A stretch of DNA of 36,651 nt, from contig JAZNAG010000147.1 in NCBI GenBank assembly GCA_045586405.1, positions 1 through 36,651 of the forward strand. Reading direction: 5' to 3'. Within the stretch, counting starts at the first letter, position 1. Each line of letters begins with the position of its first letter. The position numbers and the translations under genes were made by a program. The notes beneath the pieces were generated by a model. The model did not search any database, was not told the DNA's origin, and worked only from the letters and a program-made list of their open reading frames with translations. Origin of the DNA: SIG607 sp045586405 (GTDB lineage: Bacteria; Bacillota; Clostridia; Oscillospirales; Acutalibacteraceae). Of this stretch, positions 16,251 through 24,539 are shown one piece after another.

Positions 16251-16934
16251 ATGATTAAATTTTTCAATAAAGCTTGTCAGGTTTTGGCAGTAGCTGCCGG
16301 CCTTGCTACTTTGGTTTTCTTCTTCTTAAATTTTGTAAAGTACAATATGGCAGACGGTAATTCTGTTAATGCCAGTGCATTCCAGCTCGGTTTTGGTGCC
16401 GAACTGTACAACGGTCTTAATGTTGCGAAGAGTGCTAAAATACTCTTTAACATTCTGGTTACCATTTTTGCTCTGGTTACTTCAGTATTAACCTTCTTCT
16501 CAAAGTCAAACGTGCTTAAATATGTTTCTACCGCCGCTTCGGCAGTAGTTGCAATATTTATGCTGGTGGTTGCACTGGGTAATCCCGTTGCTTTCATCGA
16601 TGCACGTCCCTTTGCAGTTAACAGTATTGTATATACTCCTTTTGTACTCATTACATCTATTGCTATGTTTGTGGCTACCGCAGCCGGCGTTGGACATTTT
16701 CTTTTAAGCGATTATATCGATGTTCTTCAGTCCAAAGGTGCGAAGAAGCCCCTTCTTAAGCGTATTTGGCAGTTCTTTAAGGACTATAAGAGCGAAACCA
16801 AAAAGATAGTATGGCCCGGTTTTAAAGAGGTTCTCAAAAACACCGGTATTGTACTTGTTATGTTTGTTGCTATCGGCATAATTATTTGGCTTGTAGACTT
16901 TGGTCTCACCGCATTACTTAAGCTTATCTGGTAA
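16251..16934 (+). CDS. secE: SecE translocase subunit with a large N-terminal membrane extension
   Basis: 227 residues, against about 60 in Bacillus and 127 in E. coli. Residues about 168-227 are a normal SecE: the amphipathic helix ending in KSETKKIVWPGFKEVLKNTG, then one membrane span (IVLVMFVAIGIIIWLVDFGL). SecE stabilises the SecY channel of the Sec pathway. Residues 1-160 form an extra module with about four membrane spans (roughly 7-31, 61-84, 91-115, 126-152), which I do not recognise. The frame is continuous, the start has AAGGAG, and the position between rpmG and nusG is canonical, so this is a genuine fusion-like protein rather than a misread start. Confidence 0.93.
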   Translation: MIKFFNKACQVLAVAAGLATLVFFFLNFVKYNMADGNSVNASAFQLGFGAELYNGLNVAKSAKILFNILVTIFALVTSVLTFFSKSNVLKYVSTAASAVVAIFMLVVALGNPVAFIDARPFAVNSIVYTPFVLITSIAMFVATAAGVGHFLLSDYIDVLQSKGAKKPLLKRIWQFFKDYKSETKKIVWPGFKEVLKNTGIVLVMFVAIGIIIWLVDFGLTALLKLIW

Positions 16935-16948
16935 TAGGAGGCAAGTTT

Positions 16949-17473
16949 ATGTCTGAATCACAAGCAAAATGGTATGTAGTACAGACTATGTCCGGTTATG
17001 AAAATAAGGTTGCTACCGACCTTGCAACTATGGTTGAAAACCGTAAGATGCAGGATTTAATTGTGGACATTAAAATCCCTACCGAAAAGGTAACAGAGGT
17101 AAAGGATGATAAGGTTCGCGAGGTAGAACGTAAAATTTTCCCCGGATATGTTCTTATTAAAATGATCGTTACCAACGATTCCTGGTACGTTGTTCGTAAT
17201 ATTCACGGCTGTACCGGATTTGTAGGTCCCGAATCTAAACCGGTTCCTCTGACTGATGAAGAGGTGGCTTCACTAGGTGTTGAAAAACACACCGTTGAGG
17301 TTGGCTACAATGTGGGTGACCGCGTTGTTATCGTCAGCGGACCTCTTAAAGATTTCGCAGGCGTTGTTAAAGAAATAAATGTCGCAGATAACAGCGTTAG
17401 CGTAGGTATCGACGCTTTCGGCAGAGAAACAATTGCCGAGCTCGAATTAGACCAGATAGTTCTGGCAGACTAA
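16949..17473 (+). CDS. nusG: transcription termination/antitermination factor NusG
   Basis: 174 residues, typical length. The NGN domain (KWYVVQTMSGYENKVATDL ... FPGYVLIKM ... VRNIHGCTGFVG) binds RNA polymerase. The C-terminal KOW domain (YNVGDRVVIVSGPLKDFAGVV) contacts ribosomal protein S10 or Rho. AGGAGG precedes the ATG, 14 bases after secE. Confidence 0.97.
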   Translation: MSESQAKWYVVQTMSGYENKVATDLATMVENRKMQDLIVDIKIPTEKVTEVKDDKVREVERKIFPGYVLIKMIVTNDSWYVVRNIHGCTGFVGPESKPVPLTDEEVASLGVEKHTVEVGYNVGDRVVIVSGPLKDFAGVVKEINVADNSVSVGIDAFGRETIAELELDQIVLAD

Positions 17474-17620
17474 AACAAATAATAATACGGTTAAACCGTT
17501 TATTATGCGGCGAATGCCGCTGACACAGTTTTGTGTCGTTAGTGGGAGGAACATAAATCTATTTAAAATGTTCCGCCAAGTGTAATAAACACTGTTACCA
17601 CAATTTTGGAGGTGCAAACA
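17474..17620 (+). promoter_or_regulatory. structured nusG-rplK intergenic leader with candidate L1-binding site
   Basis: Several hairpins follow in series: AATAA..CGGT/ACCG..TTATT (about 17480-17505), GCGGC-GAAT-GCCGC (17507-17520) and GACAC/GTGTC (17522-17537). Then comes a multi-branched element from GTGG (17542-17545) to CCAC (17598-17601), holding inner stems GGAACAT/ATGTTCC and AGTGT/ACACT. A GTGGGAGGAA...CCAC element recurs before rplA. Ribosomal protein L1 is known to repress the L11-L1 operon by binding leader RNA, so an L1 site here is plausible. Confidence 0.55.
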
Positions 17621-18046
17621 ATGGCTCAAAAAATTATAGGCTACATCAAACTGCAGATCCCCGCAGGTAAAGCAACACCGGCTCCTCCGGTAGGTCCTGC
17701 ACTCGGTCAGCATGGTGTAAACATTATGGCTTTCACCAAGGAGTTCAACGAACGCACAAAGAATGATATGGGACTTATCATCCCTGTTGTAATTACTGTT
17801 TACGCAGACCATTCTTTCAGCTTCATAACCAAGACTCCTCCTGCTGCTGTTCTTATCAAGAAGGCTTGCGGAATTGAAACCGCATCCGGCACACCTAACA
17901 AAACTAAGGTTGCAAAGATAACCAGCGAGCAGATTAAGAAAATCGCAGAAACAAAAATGCCCGACCTTAACGCTGCAAGCGTAGAAGCTGCTATGAGTAT
18001 GATAGCAGGTACTGCACGCAGCATGGGTATCGAAGTAGTCGATTGA
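17621..18046 (+). CDS. rplK: 50S ribosomal protein L11
   Basis: 141 residues from ATG 17621, eight bases after GGAGG; a longer frame to 17606 would begin within the Shine-Dalgarno region. MAQKIIGYIKLQIPAGKATP, PPVGPALGQHGVNIM and the C-terminal SMGIEV are diagnostic. L11 binds the GTPase centre of 23S rRNA and is needed for RelA activation and thiostrepton action. Confidence 0.97.
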   Translation: MAQKIIGYIKLQIPAGKATPAPPVGPALGQHGVNIMAFTKEFNERTKNDMGLIIPVVITVYADHSFSFITKTPPAAVLIKKACGIETASGTPNKTKVAKITSEQIKKIAETKMPDLNAASVEAAMSMIAGTARSMGIEVVD

Positions 18047-18055
18047 TTCTCTCTC

Positions 18056-18082
18056 GTGGGAGGAAATTTCCGATTTAACCAC
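18056..18082 (+). promoter_or_regulatory. second GTGGGAGGAA...CCAC element, before rplA
   Basis: GTGG (18056-18059) can pair with CCAC (18079-18082) around GA, a short inner GGAAATTTCC stem and GATTTAA. It is the simpler twin of the element before rplK and ends just upstream of the rplA ribosome site GGGAGG. A candidate L1 autoregulation site. Confidence 0.5.
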
Positions 18083-18102
18083 TTATTGGGAGGTAAAATA
18101 AA

Positions 18103-18798
18103 GTGAAACACAGTAAAAAATATTTAGCAAGCGCTCAGCTTATCGAACCCGGTAAGCTTTATGACGCTGAAGAAGCAGTTGCAATGGTTGTAAAGACCGC
18201 TGCTGCAAAATTTGATGAAACAGTAGAAATTCATGTACGCCTCGGTGTTGACTCTCGTCACGCTGACCAGCAGGTACGTGGCGCAGTTGTTCTTCCTAAC
18301 GGAACCGGTAAAACTGTACGCGTTCTCGTTCTTGCAAAGGGCGACAAGGCTGACGCTGCAACCGCTGCAGGTGCAGATTTCGTTGGCGCAGAAGATATGG
18401 TAACCAAGATTCAGTCTGAAAACTGGCTTGATTTCGATGTAGTTATTGCTACACCCGATATGATGGGCCTTGTTGGTCGTCTTGGTAAGGTTCTTGGCCC
18501 CCGTGGTCTTATGCCTTCTCCTAAGGCCGGTACTGTTACTCCTGACGTTGCTAAGGCTGTAACCGAAGCAAAAGCAGGTAAAATCGAGTATCGTCTTGAC
18601 AAAACCAATATCATTCACTGCCCCATCGGTAAGGCTTCTTTCGGTGCTGAAAAACTTCAGGAAAACTTTGATGCTCTTATGGGAGCTATCGTTAAAGCTA
18701 AGCCTGAGGCTGCTAAGGGCCAGTACATCAAATCTTGTGTACTTGCTACCACTATGGGCCCCGGAATAAAGCTTAATGTTGCTAAGTTCGGTAACTAA
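18103..18798 (+). CDS. rplA: 50S ribosomal protein L1
   Basis: 231 residues, normal length, with a GTG start nine bases after GGGAGG. The signature DVVIATPDMMGLVGRLGKVLGPRGLMPSPK is present across residues ~115-145, and the C-terminus TTMGPGIKLNV is typical. L1 builds the L1 stalk, moves deacylated tRNA, and in many bacteria represses its own operon. A strong terminator follows; the usual rplJ-rplL are not downstream. Confidence 0.97.
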   Translation: MKHSKKYLASAQLIEPGKLYDAEEAVAMVVKTAAAKFDETVEIHVRLGVDSRHADQQVRGAVVLPNGTGKTVRVLVLAKGDKADAATAAGADFVGAEDMVTKIQSENWLDFDVVIATPDMMGLVGRLGKVLGPRGLMPSPKAGTVTPDVAKAVTEAKAGKIEYRLDKTNIIHCPIGKASFGAEKLQENFDALMGAIVKAKPEAAKGQYIKSCVLATTMGPGIKLNVAKFGN

Positions 18799-18805
18799 TC
18801 AAATA

Positions 18806-18838
18806 AAAACCGCGATTTTTATCGCGGTTTTATTTTTT
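18806..18838 (+). terminator. intrinsic terminator of the rpmG-rplA operon
   Basis: A perfect 11-bp stem AAAACCGCGAT/ATCGCGGTTTT with a TTTT loop and a trailing T run. Confidence 0.93.
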
Positions 18839-18842
18839 TGTT

Positions 18843-18869
18843 TTGTTATGGCATAATTTGTGATATAAT
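18843..18869 (+). promoter_or_regulatory. probable promoter of the MATE gene
   Basis: TATAAT (18864-18869) with a T-rich upstream region. The best -35 match, TTGTTA (18843-18848), has a short 15-base spacer, so only the -10 is secure. Confidence 0.5.
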
Positions 18870-18892
18870 AAGCTGTAAAAGGAGTTCTTGAT

Positions 18893-20266
18893 ATGCACAG
18901 CTTGATTGTAAAGGATAAAAGTTTTTATAAAAAAGCCGCTTCAATAGCTATTCCTATTGCGCTTCAAGGTCTTATCACCAACGGCGTTAATATGATGGAT
19001 ACCATTATGGTAGGCGCTGTGGGTGAAACACAGTTGTCAGCGGTATCTCTAGCTAACCAGTTCATAACTATATTCCATATTTTTTGTATGGGCATAGGTA
19101 TGGGCGCTTCGGTGCTTGTATCCCGTTATTACGGTATGGGTGACTCTTCTTCCCTTAAAAAAACCGTTTCAATAATGCTTCGCCTTTGTATCACTTTGTC
19201 TTTTATTTTCTTATTAGCAACTCTGTTTTTTCCACGGTATATAATGCTTATATATACAAATGAAGCAGATATAATTTCTTATGGTGTCAGATATCTTAAA
19301 TATTCGGTTGCAAGTTATTTTCTTTTGGGGCTTTCTCTTACCTGCACAATAGTGCTTCGTAATGTAGGGCAGGTGAAAATGCCGCTTTATACCTCCATCG
19401 GTGCGTTTTTTATAAATGTACTTGCTAACTATATGTTTATATTCGGAAAACTGGGTGCACCTAAAATGGATGTTGCAGGTGCGGCAATAGGTACTCTTAT
19501 CTCCCGAATTTTTGAATTTTGTGTTATTTGCGGTTATCTTTTCTTTAAGGATAAGGAAATATTCTTCAGAATTAAAGACCTGTTTAAACCGGTAGGGGTT
19601 TTGTGGAAAGAATACATACGCATAAGTATACCCGTACTGATTAGTGACGCGATTTTAGCCCTTGGCAACAATTCGGTTGCAATGGTAATCGGCAGACTGG
19701 GAGAGAGCTTTGTGGCGGCAAATGCCATAACGGCGGTTACTCAGCAACTAAGCTCGGTTATGACTCAGGGCTTTTCACAGGCAGGCGCTATTATGACGGG
19801 TTATACACTGGGACAAGGCGACAGAAAAAAAGCGCAGGAGCAGGGCTATGCATTTTTAGGGCTGGGCTTTGTTTTCGGTATATTGACGGCAATTGTTATA
19901 ATGCTTATAAGCTCACCTATGATAAAGGCGTATAATCTTTCTGCCGAAACACAAAGTATTGCAAGTGAACTTATGTGGTCAATAAGTATTATTGTAATAT
20001 TCCAAGCCACAAACAGCATAATGACCAAGGGTGTGCTTCGCGGCGGCGGAGATACCAAGGTGCTTATGCTGGCAGATAATATTTTCTTGTGGATAGCCAG
20101 CGTTCCTCTTGGTATTGTTGCAGGTCTTATTTTACATTTACCTGCTTTCTGGATTTACTTTGCCCTTAAAATTGACCAAGTGTTAAAGGCTTTCTGGTGC
20201 ATTATAAGGCTAAAAAGCGGAAAGTGGATTAAGAAGATTAAAACTGAAAATGAACTGGAAAAATAA
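18893..20266 (+). CDS. MATE family multidrug/cation antiporter
   Basis: 457 residues with about 12 hydrophobic segments, the usual MATE size. Family features are IPIALQGLITNGVNMMDTIMVG in TM1, GMGASVLVSRYYGMGD after TM2, and their repeat in the second half (GFSQAGAIMTGYTLGQGDRKKA). MATE proteins export toxic cations and metabolites using Na+ or H+ gradients. AAGGAG precedes the ATG. It appears monocistronic, with a terminator directly after the stop. The substrate is unknown. Confidence 0.93.
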   Translation: MHSLIVKDKSFYKKAASIAIPIALQGLITNGVNMMDTIMVGAVGETQLSAVSLANQFITIFHIFCMGIGMGASVLVSRYYGMGDSSSLKKTVSIMLRLCITLSFIFLLATLFFPRYIMLIYTNEADIISYGVRYLKYSVASYFLLGLSLTCTIVLRNVGQVKMPLYTSIGAFFINVLANYMFIFGKLGAPKMDVAGAAIGTLISRIFEFCVICGYLFFKDKEIFFRIKDLFKPVGVLWKEYIRISIPVLISDAILALGNNSVAMVIGRLGESFVAANAITAVTQQLSSVMTQGFSQAGAIMTGYTLGQGDRKKAQEQGYAFLGLGFVFGILTAIVIMLISSPMIKAYNLSAETQSIASELMWSISIIVIFQATNSIMTKGVLRGGGDTKVLMLADNIFLWIASVPLGIVAGLILHLPAFWIYFALKIDQVLKAFWCIIRLKSGKWIKKIKTENELEK

Positions 20267-20291
20267 AAGCCGAGTTTTCTTGGCTTTTTTT
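20265..20291 (+). terminator. terminator of the MATE gene
   Basis: AAAAGCCGAG pairs with CTTGGCTTTT (one G-T pair) around TTTT, followed by T residues. It overlaps the MATE stop. Confidence 0.8.
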
Positions 20292-20292
20292 A

Positions 20293-20321
20293 TTGCTTTT
20301 TCAAAATCGGTATTATATAAT
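20293..20321 (+). promoter_or_regulatory. promoter of the beta-galactosidase gene
   Basis: TTGCTT (20293-20298), a 17-base spacer and TATAAT (20316-20321), 22 bases before the ATG at 20344. Confidence 0.75.
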
Positions 20322-20343
20322 GAGCGTATGTGAGGTGCTTTTT

Positions 20344-23322
20344 ATGAGATTTTATGAAAATTATAAAAAAACAAGCGAAAATAGACTTCCGCAACGCTCT
20401 TTTTACATACCTGAGGGCGAGGCGGTTTATAACCTTCTAAACGGTGAGTGGAAGTTCTTTTACAGCGATAACAGTGATGCTATTAATGTAAACGGAAAAA
20501 TAAAAAAATGGGATAAAGTTACGGTTCCGTCAACCTGGCAAAATACTGGTTATGAAAATCCAAATTACTGTAACGTGAATTACCCTTATCCCGTTGACCC
20601 TCCATTTGTACCGGGCATAAATCCTGTTGGTATATATGAGCGAGAATTTGCTGTAACCGATAAAAATAAAAGTACCTATATTGTTATGGAGGGTGTTGCA
20701 TCCTGCGCCGTTTTGTATATTAACGGCGAGTACGTTGGTTTTACTCAGGGTAGCCATCTTCAGTCGGAATTTGATATTACCGATTTTGTAAGAAGTGGCA
20801 AAAATATCGTTCGCATAGCCGTTTATAAATGGTGTGTAGGCAGTTATCTTGAGGACCAGGACTTTTTCCGTTGTAACGGTATTTTCCGTGACATATATGT
20901 TTTGGAACGTCCCAAGGGACATATTGTTGATTTTAGTATTGAAACCGAGGGTGAAGAAGTAACTGTCAAAACTTCTCCCGATACCGATATTACCCTTTAC
21001 GATAATGGTGAAGTTATTGATTTTGCTATTACGGGTAGTGACGGAATTGCAGTTTTACAGGTTAAAAACCCTGTTTTATGGAACGCTGAAAAGCCTTATC
21101 TTTATCAGATAGAGCTTAAAAAAGAAGGGGAAGTTATACTCGAAAACGTAGGCTTTAGAACCTTTGAAATTTCCGATAAAAACGAATTTTTGGTAAACGG
21201 AGTAGCAGTTAAACTTAAAGGTGTAAATCACCACGATACAAATCCCAATAAGGGTTGGGTAATGAGCGACGAAGATATTATTAACGACCTTGTTAAGATG
21301 AAAGAGCTTAACATAAACACCATAAGAACTTCACATTATCCGCCTCCTCCTCGTTTCCTTGATTACTGTGATAAAATGGGCTTTTACGTTGTTCTTGAAA
21401 CTGATATGGAAACTCACGGCTTCTTAAGAAGAATAGCAAACGCGCCGTATGCCTGGGATTTAGAGGATACTATTTGGCCCTGCATTAATCCTGATTTTAA
21501 GGATGAGCATGTAGAAAGAATGGCTCGTGCTTATCATAGGGATAAAAATCATCCGTCAATATTTATGTGGTCAATATGTAATGAAAGTGGTCATGGTGCT
21601 AACCATATAGCTATGTTGGAATGGCTAAAAGAGGTTGATACAAAGCGCCTTACACATGCGGAAAATGCTTCAGGACTTTATACGATTACTAAAAACGCTT
21701 ATGATAGAGCCGTACGAAACTATGATGTTGCCACAAAACTTGATGAGGGCGTAACTGAAGCAAAAGAGGAACTTGAAAAAGCAAAGGAAAAACTTGAACA
21801 GGCCGAAATAAATATGAAGCGCCTCTCCGTTTATTCCCGTATGTACAGCAGTGTTACGGATATTGATAATTGGGGCGAAAACAAAACGTTTGGTAAACCG
21901 ATTTTTCTTTGTGAGTATGCTCACGCTATGGGCAACGGCCCCGGTGACGTATTTGATTACGTTGAAACTTTTTATAAGTATGATAATATTATCGGCGGTT
22001 GTATCTGGGAATGGGCTGACCATACTGTAGTAGTTGACGGCGTTCAAAAATACGGCGGCGACTTTGAGGGAGAACTTACTCACGATGAAAACTTCTGCTG
22101 TGACGGTCTTGTGTTCTCCGATAGAAGTTATAAAGCAGGTACCCTTGAAGCAAAAGCTGCTTATGCACCCTTTAGATTTAACTATGAAAACGGCAAAATT
22201 ACCATAGATAACCGTTTTGACTTTACAAATCTTAATGAATATAAGCTAACCTATATAATTTCGGCTGACGGTGAAACTCTTGAACAGGATACAGTAGTTC
22301 TTGATATAGAACCTCATAGCAAAGGTGTTATTGAAACTTCCGCCGTTATTCCCAAAGTTTGTAAATATGCTTGTACTGTAAACGTAACCTTAGCTGATAA
22401 AAACGGCAACGAACTTGGTACTCTTCAGCAGGTTCTCGATACCGAAAAAGAGAATATTCTTGCTGAAATCGATGGCTCAGCCGAAATTTATGAAGAAGGC
22501 ATTTATGTATATGCTAAAGGTAAAAACTTTAAGTATGCCTTTAATAAGCAAACAGGTAATATTGACAGTATTATAGTTGACGGCAAAGAAAAACTTGCTT
22601 TTCCAACCGAACTTTCGGCTTATAGAGCTTGGACCGATAACGAAAGAGCTGAAAGCCTTAGATATCGTTGGTATAAGCTCGATATTTGGCGTGGCGAGAA
22701 CCTTGACTATGCTTTCTATAAGGTATATGAAAGTAAAATTGAGGGCAATAAAATTACCTTTAATGCTTCCATTGCAGGGGTTTCCCGTTTGCCGTTCTTC
22801 CGTTATACTATTGCGTATACAGTTGGTGATAACGGTAATATTAAGGTTGAACTTAACGGAAATATAGGTGAAGACTGTTTCTGGTTACAGCGCCTCGGTT
22901 TTGAATTTGCGCTAAATAAAAAGAACTGCAAATTCGATTATTTCGGTATGGGTCCCTATGAAAGCTATATTGACCTCCATAATTGCAGCGGTCTTGGCTT
23001 CTATGAAAGCGATGCAAAGAGTGAATATGTAAACTATGTTCGTCCACAAGAACACGGTAATCATATAGGGGTTAGAGAATTAAATATTGACGGGCTTACC
23101 TTTAAGGCTGAAAATACCTTTGAAACGGCAGTTTCACAGTATAGTATTGACCAAATATTAAAAGCAAGCCATACCGACGAAATAGGGGATAGCAAGGCAA
23201 CCTATCTTCGAGTTGATTATAAGAGCTCAGGCATAGGCAGTGCTTCTTGCGGTCCTATGCTAATGGAAAAATATCGTTTTACCGACAAAGATATTCATTT
23301 AACCTTTACAATTTCACTATAA
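20344..23322 (+). CDS. lacZ: GH2 beta-galactosidase, LacZ type, with coiled-coil insertion
   Basis: 992 residues from ATG 20344, seven bases after GAGGTG; longer in-frame starts fall within the promoter. The layout matches LacZ: jelly roll (VPSTWQNTGYENPNYCNVNY), immunoglobulin-like domain, TIM barrel, second immunoglobulin-like domain and a C-terminal beta-galactosidase small chain (FDYFGMGPYESYID). The acid/base is E414 in WSICNESGHG and the nucleophile E524 in CEYAHAMGNG. The two are 110 residues apart, against 76 in E. coli LacZ. The extra part is a charged heptad-like helix around 445-495 (EAKEELEKAKEKLEQAE). It hydrolyses beta-galactosides in the cytoplasm; no signal peptide. It has its own promoter and terminator and no adjacent sugar transporter. 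Confidence 0.93.
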   Translation: MRFYENYKKTSENRLPQRSFYIPEGEAVYNLLNGEWKFFYSDNSDAINVNGKIKKWDKVTVPSTWQNTGYENPNYCNVNYPYPVDPPFVPGINPVGIYEREFAVTDKNKSTYIVMEGVASCAVLYINGEYVGFTQGSHLQSEFDITDFVRSGKNIVRIAVYKWCVGSYLEDQDFFRCNGIFRDIYVLERPKGHIVDFSIETEGEEVTVKTSPDTDITLYDNGEVIDFAITGSDGIAVLQVKNPVLWNAEKPYLYQIELKKEGEVILENVGFRTFEISDKNEFLVNGVAVKLKGVNHHDTNPNKGWVMSDEDIINDLVKMKELNINTIRTSHYPPPPRFLDYCDKMGFYVVLETDMETHGFLRRIANAPYAWDLEDTIWPCINPDFKDEHVERMARAYHRDKNHPSIFMWSICNESGHGANHIAMLEWLKEVDTKRLTHAENASGLYTITKNAYDRAVRNYDVATKLDEGVTEAKEELEKAKEKLEQAEINMKRLSVYSRMYSSVTDIDNWGENKTFGKPIFLCEYAHAMGNGPGDVFDYVETFYKYDNIIGGCIWEWADHTVVVDGVQKYGGDFEGELTHDENFCCDGLVFSDRSYKAGTLEAKAAYAPFRFNYENGKITIDNRFDFTNLNEYKLTYIISADGETLEQDTVVLDIEPHSKGVIETSAVIPKVCKYACTVNVTLADKNGNELGTLQQVLDTEKENILAEIDGSAEIYEEGIYVYAKGKNFKYAFNKQTGNIDSIIVDGKEKLAFPTELSAYRAWTDNERAESLRYRWYKLDIWRGENLDYAFYKVYESKIEGNKITFNASIAGVSRLPFFRYTIAYTVGDNGNIKVELNGNIGEDCFWLQRLGFEFALNKKNCKFDYFGMGPYESYIDLHNCSGLGFYESDAKSEYVNYVRPQEHGNHIGVRELNIDGLTFKAENTFETAVSQYSIDQILKASHTDEIGDSKATYLRVDYKSSGIGSASCGPMLMEKYRFTDKDIHLTFTISL

Positions 23323-23324
23323 GA

Positions 23325-23358
23325 AAATAAGCGCCGATTTATGTCGGTGCTTATTTTT
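23325..23358 (+). terminator. terminator of the beta-galactosidase gene
   Basis: AAATAAGCGCCGA pairs with TCGGTGCTTATTT (one G-T pair), followed by TTT. It starts two bases after the stop codon. Confidence 0.88.
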
Positions 23359-23464
23359 AGGAAATAAAATTAAAAATCACAAGTGAGCAAACAAGAGAAA
23401 AACGGAGAAAAACGGAGAAAATGAGAGATTATAAATTTTAAATTAAATTTTAGAAAAAAAGGTG

Positions 23465-23493
23465 TTGACAATACCTTTAAAGTATGGTAGTAT
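23465..23493 (+). promoter_or_regulatory. promoter of rplM-rpsI
   Basis: TTGACA (23465-23470), a 17-base spacer and TAGTAT (23488-23493). The leader is only about 35 bases, so a structured L13 leader is unlikely. Confidence 0.75.
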
Positions 23494-23535
23494 ACTCAAG
23501 GTAAATTTTTAAAAAGTATTTATGGAGGAAGTATT

Positions 23536-23961
23536 ATGTCTACATTTATGGCAAAACCCGCTGAAGTTCAGCGCAAATGGTACATTGTAGATGCTGCAGG
23601 AAAGCCCCTTGGCCGTACAGCAGTTAAGGTTGCTGACTTACTTCGCGGTAAAGGCAAACCTGAATTTACACCTAACGTTGACTGCGGTGATTTCGTAATC
23701 GTAATCAATGCCGACAAAGCTGTGCTTACCGGCAAAAAACTTGAACAGAAATATTATCGTCGTCATACCGGTTGGATTGGCCATCTTAAAGAGGTTCAGT
23801 ATTCTACTCTTATGGCTAAACGTCCGGAACTGGCAATGGAACTTGCTGTTAAGGGCATGGTTCCCGATACTACTATCGGCAGAAAAGCTATGACTCGTCT
23901 GCATGTATATCAGGGTACTGAATACAAGCAGGTTGCTCAGAAGCCTGAGCTTATCGACTAA
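23536..23961 (+). CDS. rplM: 50S ribosomal protein L13
   Basis: 141 residues. RKWYIVDAAGKPLGRTAVKVADLLRG, the VLTGKKLEQKYYRRHTG region and KGMVPDTTIGRKAMTRLHVY are diagnostic. L13 is an early assembly protein of the large subunit. GGAGG precedes the ATG, and rpsI follows after 20 bases, the universal bacterial pairing. Confidence 0.97.
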   Translation: MSTFMAKPAEVQRKWYIVDAAGKPLGRTAVKVADLLRGKGKPEFTPNVDCGDFVIVINADKAVLTGKKLEQKYYRRHTGWIGHLKEVQYSTLMAKRPELAMELAVKGMVPDTTIGRKAMTRLHVYQGTEYKQVAQKPELID

Positions 23962-23981
23962 CACAGAAGGGAGCAGAAAAA

Positions 23982-24380
23982 ATGTTTGAAAGTAAACCTT
24001 ATTTTTACGGTACTGGTAGAAGAAAAAGTTCTGTAGCCCGCGTACGTGTTATGAACGGTACAGGCAAAATCACTATCAACGACAGAGATATCGACGATTA
24101 TTTTGGTCTCGAGACCTTAAAGCTCATCGTTCGTCAGCCCCTGGTTCTTACCGAGAATGCTGATAAGTTCGATGTTGTATGCCGCGTATCCGGCGGCGGT
24201 GTTACCGGTCAGGCCGGTGCTATCCGTCACGGTATTGCCCGTGCATTACTTCAGTGTGATGAGGAACTCCGCGCTACTCTTAAGAAGGCAGGTTTCCTTA
24301 CCCGCGATCCTCGTATGAAGGAAAGAAAGAAGTACGGACTCAAAGGTGCAAGAAGAGCACCTCAGTTCAGCAAACGTTAA
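23982..24380 (+). CDS. rpsI: 30S ribosomal protein S9
   Basis: 132 residues. The N-terminal YFYGTGRRKSSVARVR, GGGVTGQAGAIRHGIARAL and the basic C-terminal GLKGARRAPQFSKR are all present; the last Lys-Arg residues contact P-site tRNA. GGGAG precedes the ATG. Confidence 0.97.
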   Translation: MFESKPYFYGTGRRKSSVARVRVMNGTGKITINDRDIDDYFGLETLKLIVRQPLVLTENADKFDVVCRVSGGGVTGQAGAIRHGIARALLQCDEELRATLKKAGFLTRDPRMKERKKYGLKGARRAPQFSKR

Positions 24381-24399
24381 TCTTATTTTCAAAGATTAC

Positions 24400-24434
24400 A
24401 AAACCCCGAAAGCATTACGCTTTCGGGGTTTTCT
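24400..24434 (+). terminator. terminator of rplM-rpsI
   Basis: AAAACCCCGAAAGC and GCTTTCGGGGTTTT form a perfect 14-bp stem with a 5-base loop, followed by TTCTTT. Confidence 0.92.
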
Positions 24435-24481
24435 TTATGCCTTGATTTTGATGGTAATAAAAAAACAATTCAAACTATTTC

Positions 24482-24510
24482 TTGCCTTATTTTTTTCTTT
24501 ATAGTATAAT
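24482..24510 (+). promoter_or_regulatory. promoter of the NSS transporter gene
   Basis: TTGCCT (24482-24487), a 17-base spacer and TATAAT (24505-24510), 29 bases before the ATG. Confidence 0.75.
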
Positions 24511-24539
24511 AAGTAAAAATCATGTTAGGAGAGAAAATT

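Noticed and set aside
17447..18082. 211-codon antisense frame over rplK
   Set aside because: Opposite strand of a clear ribosomal protein gene; Cys/His/Tyr-rich composition is typical of a shadow frame.
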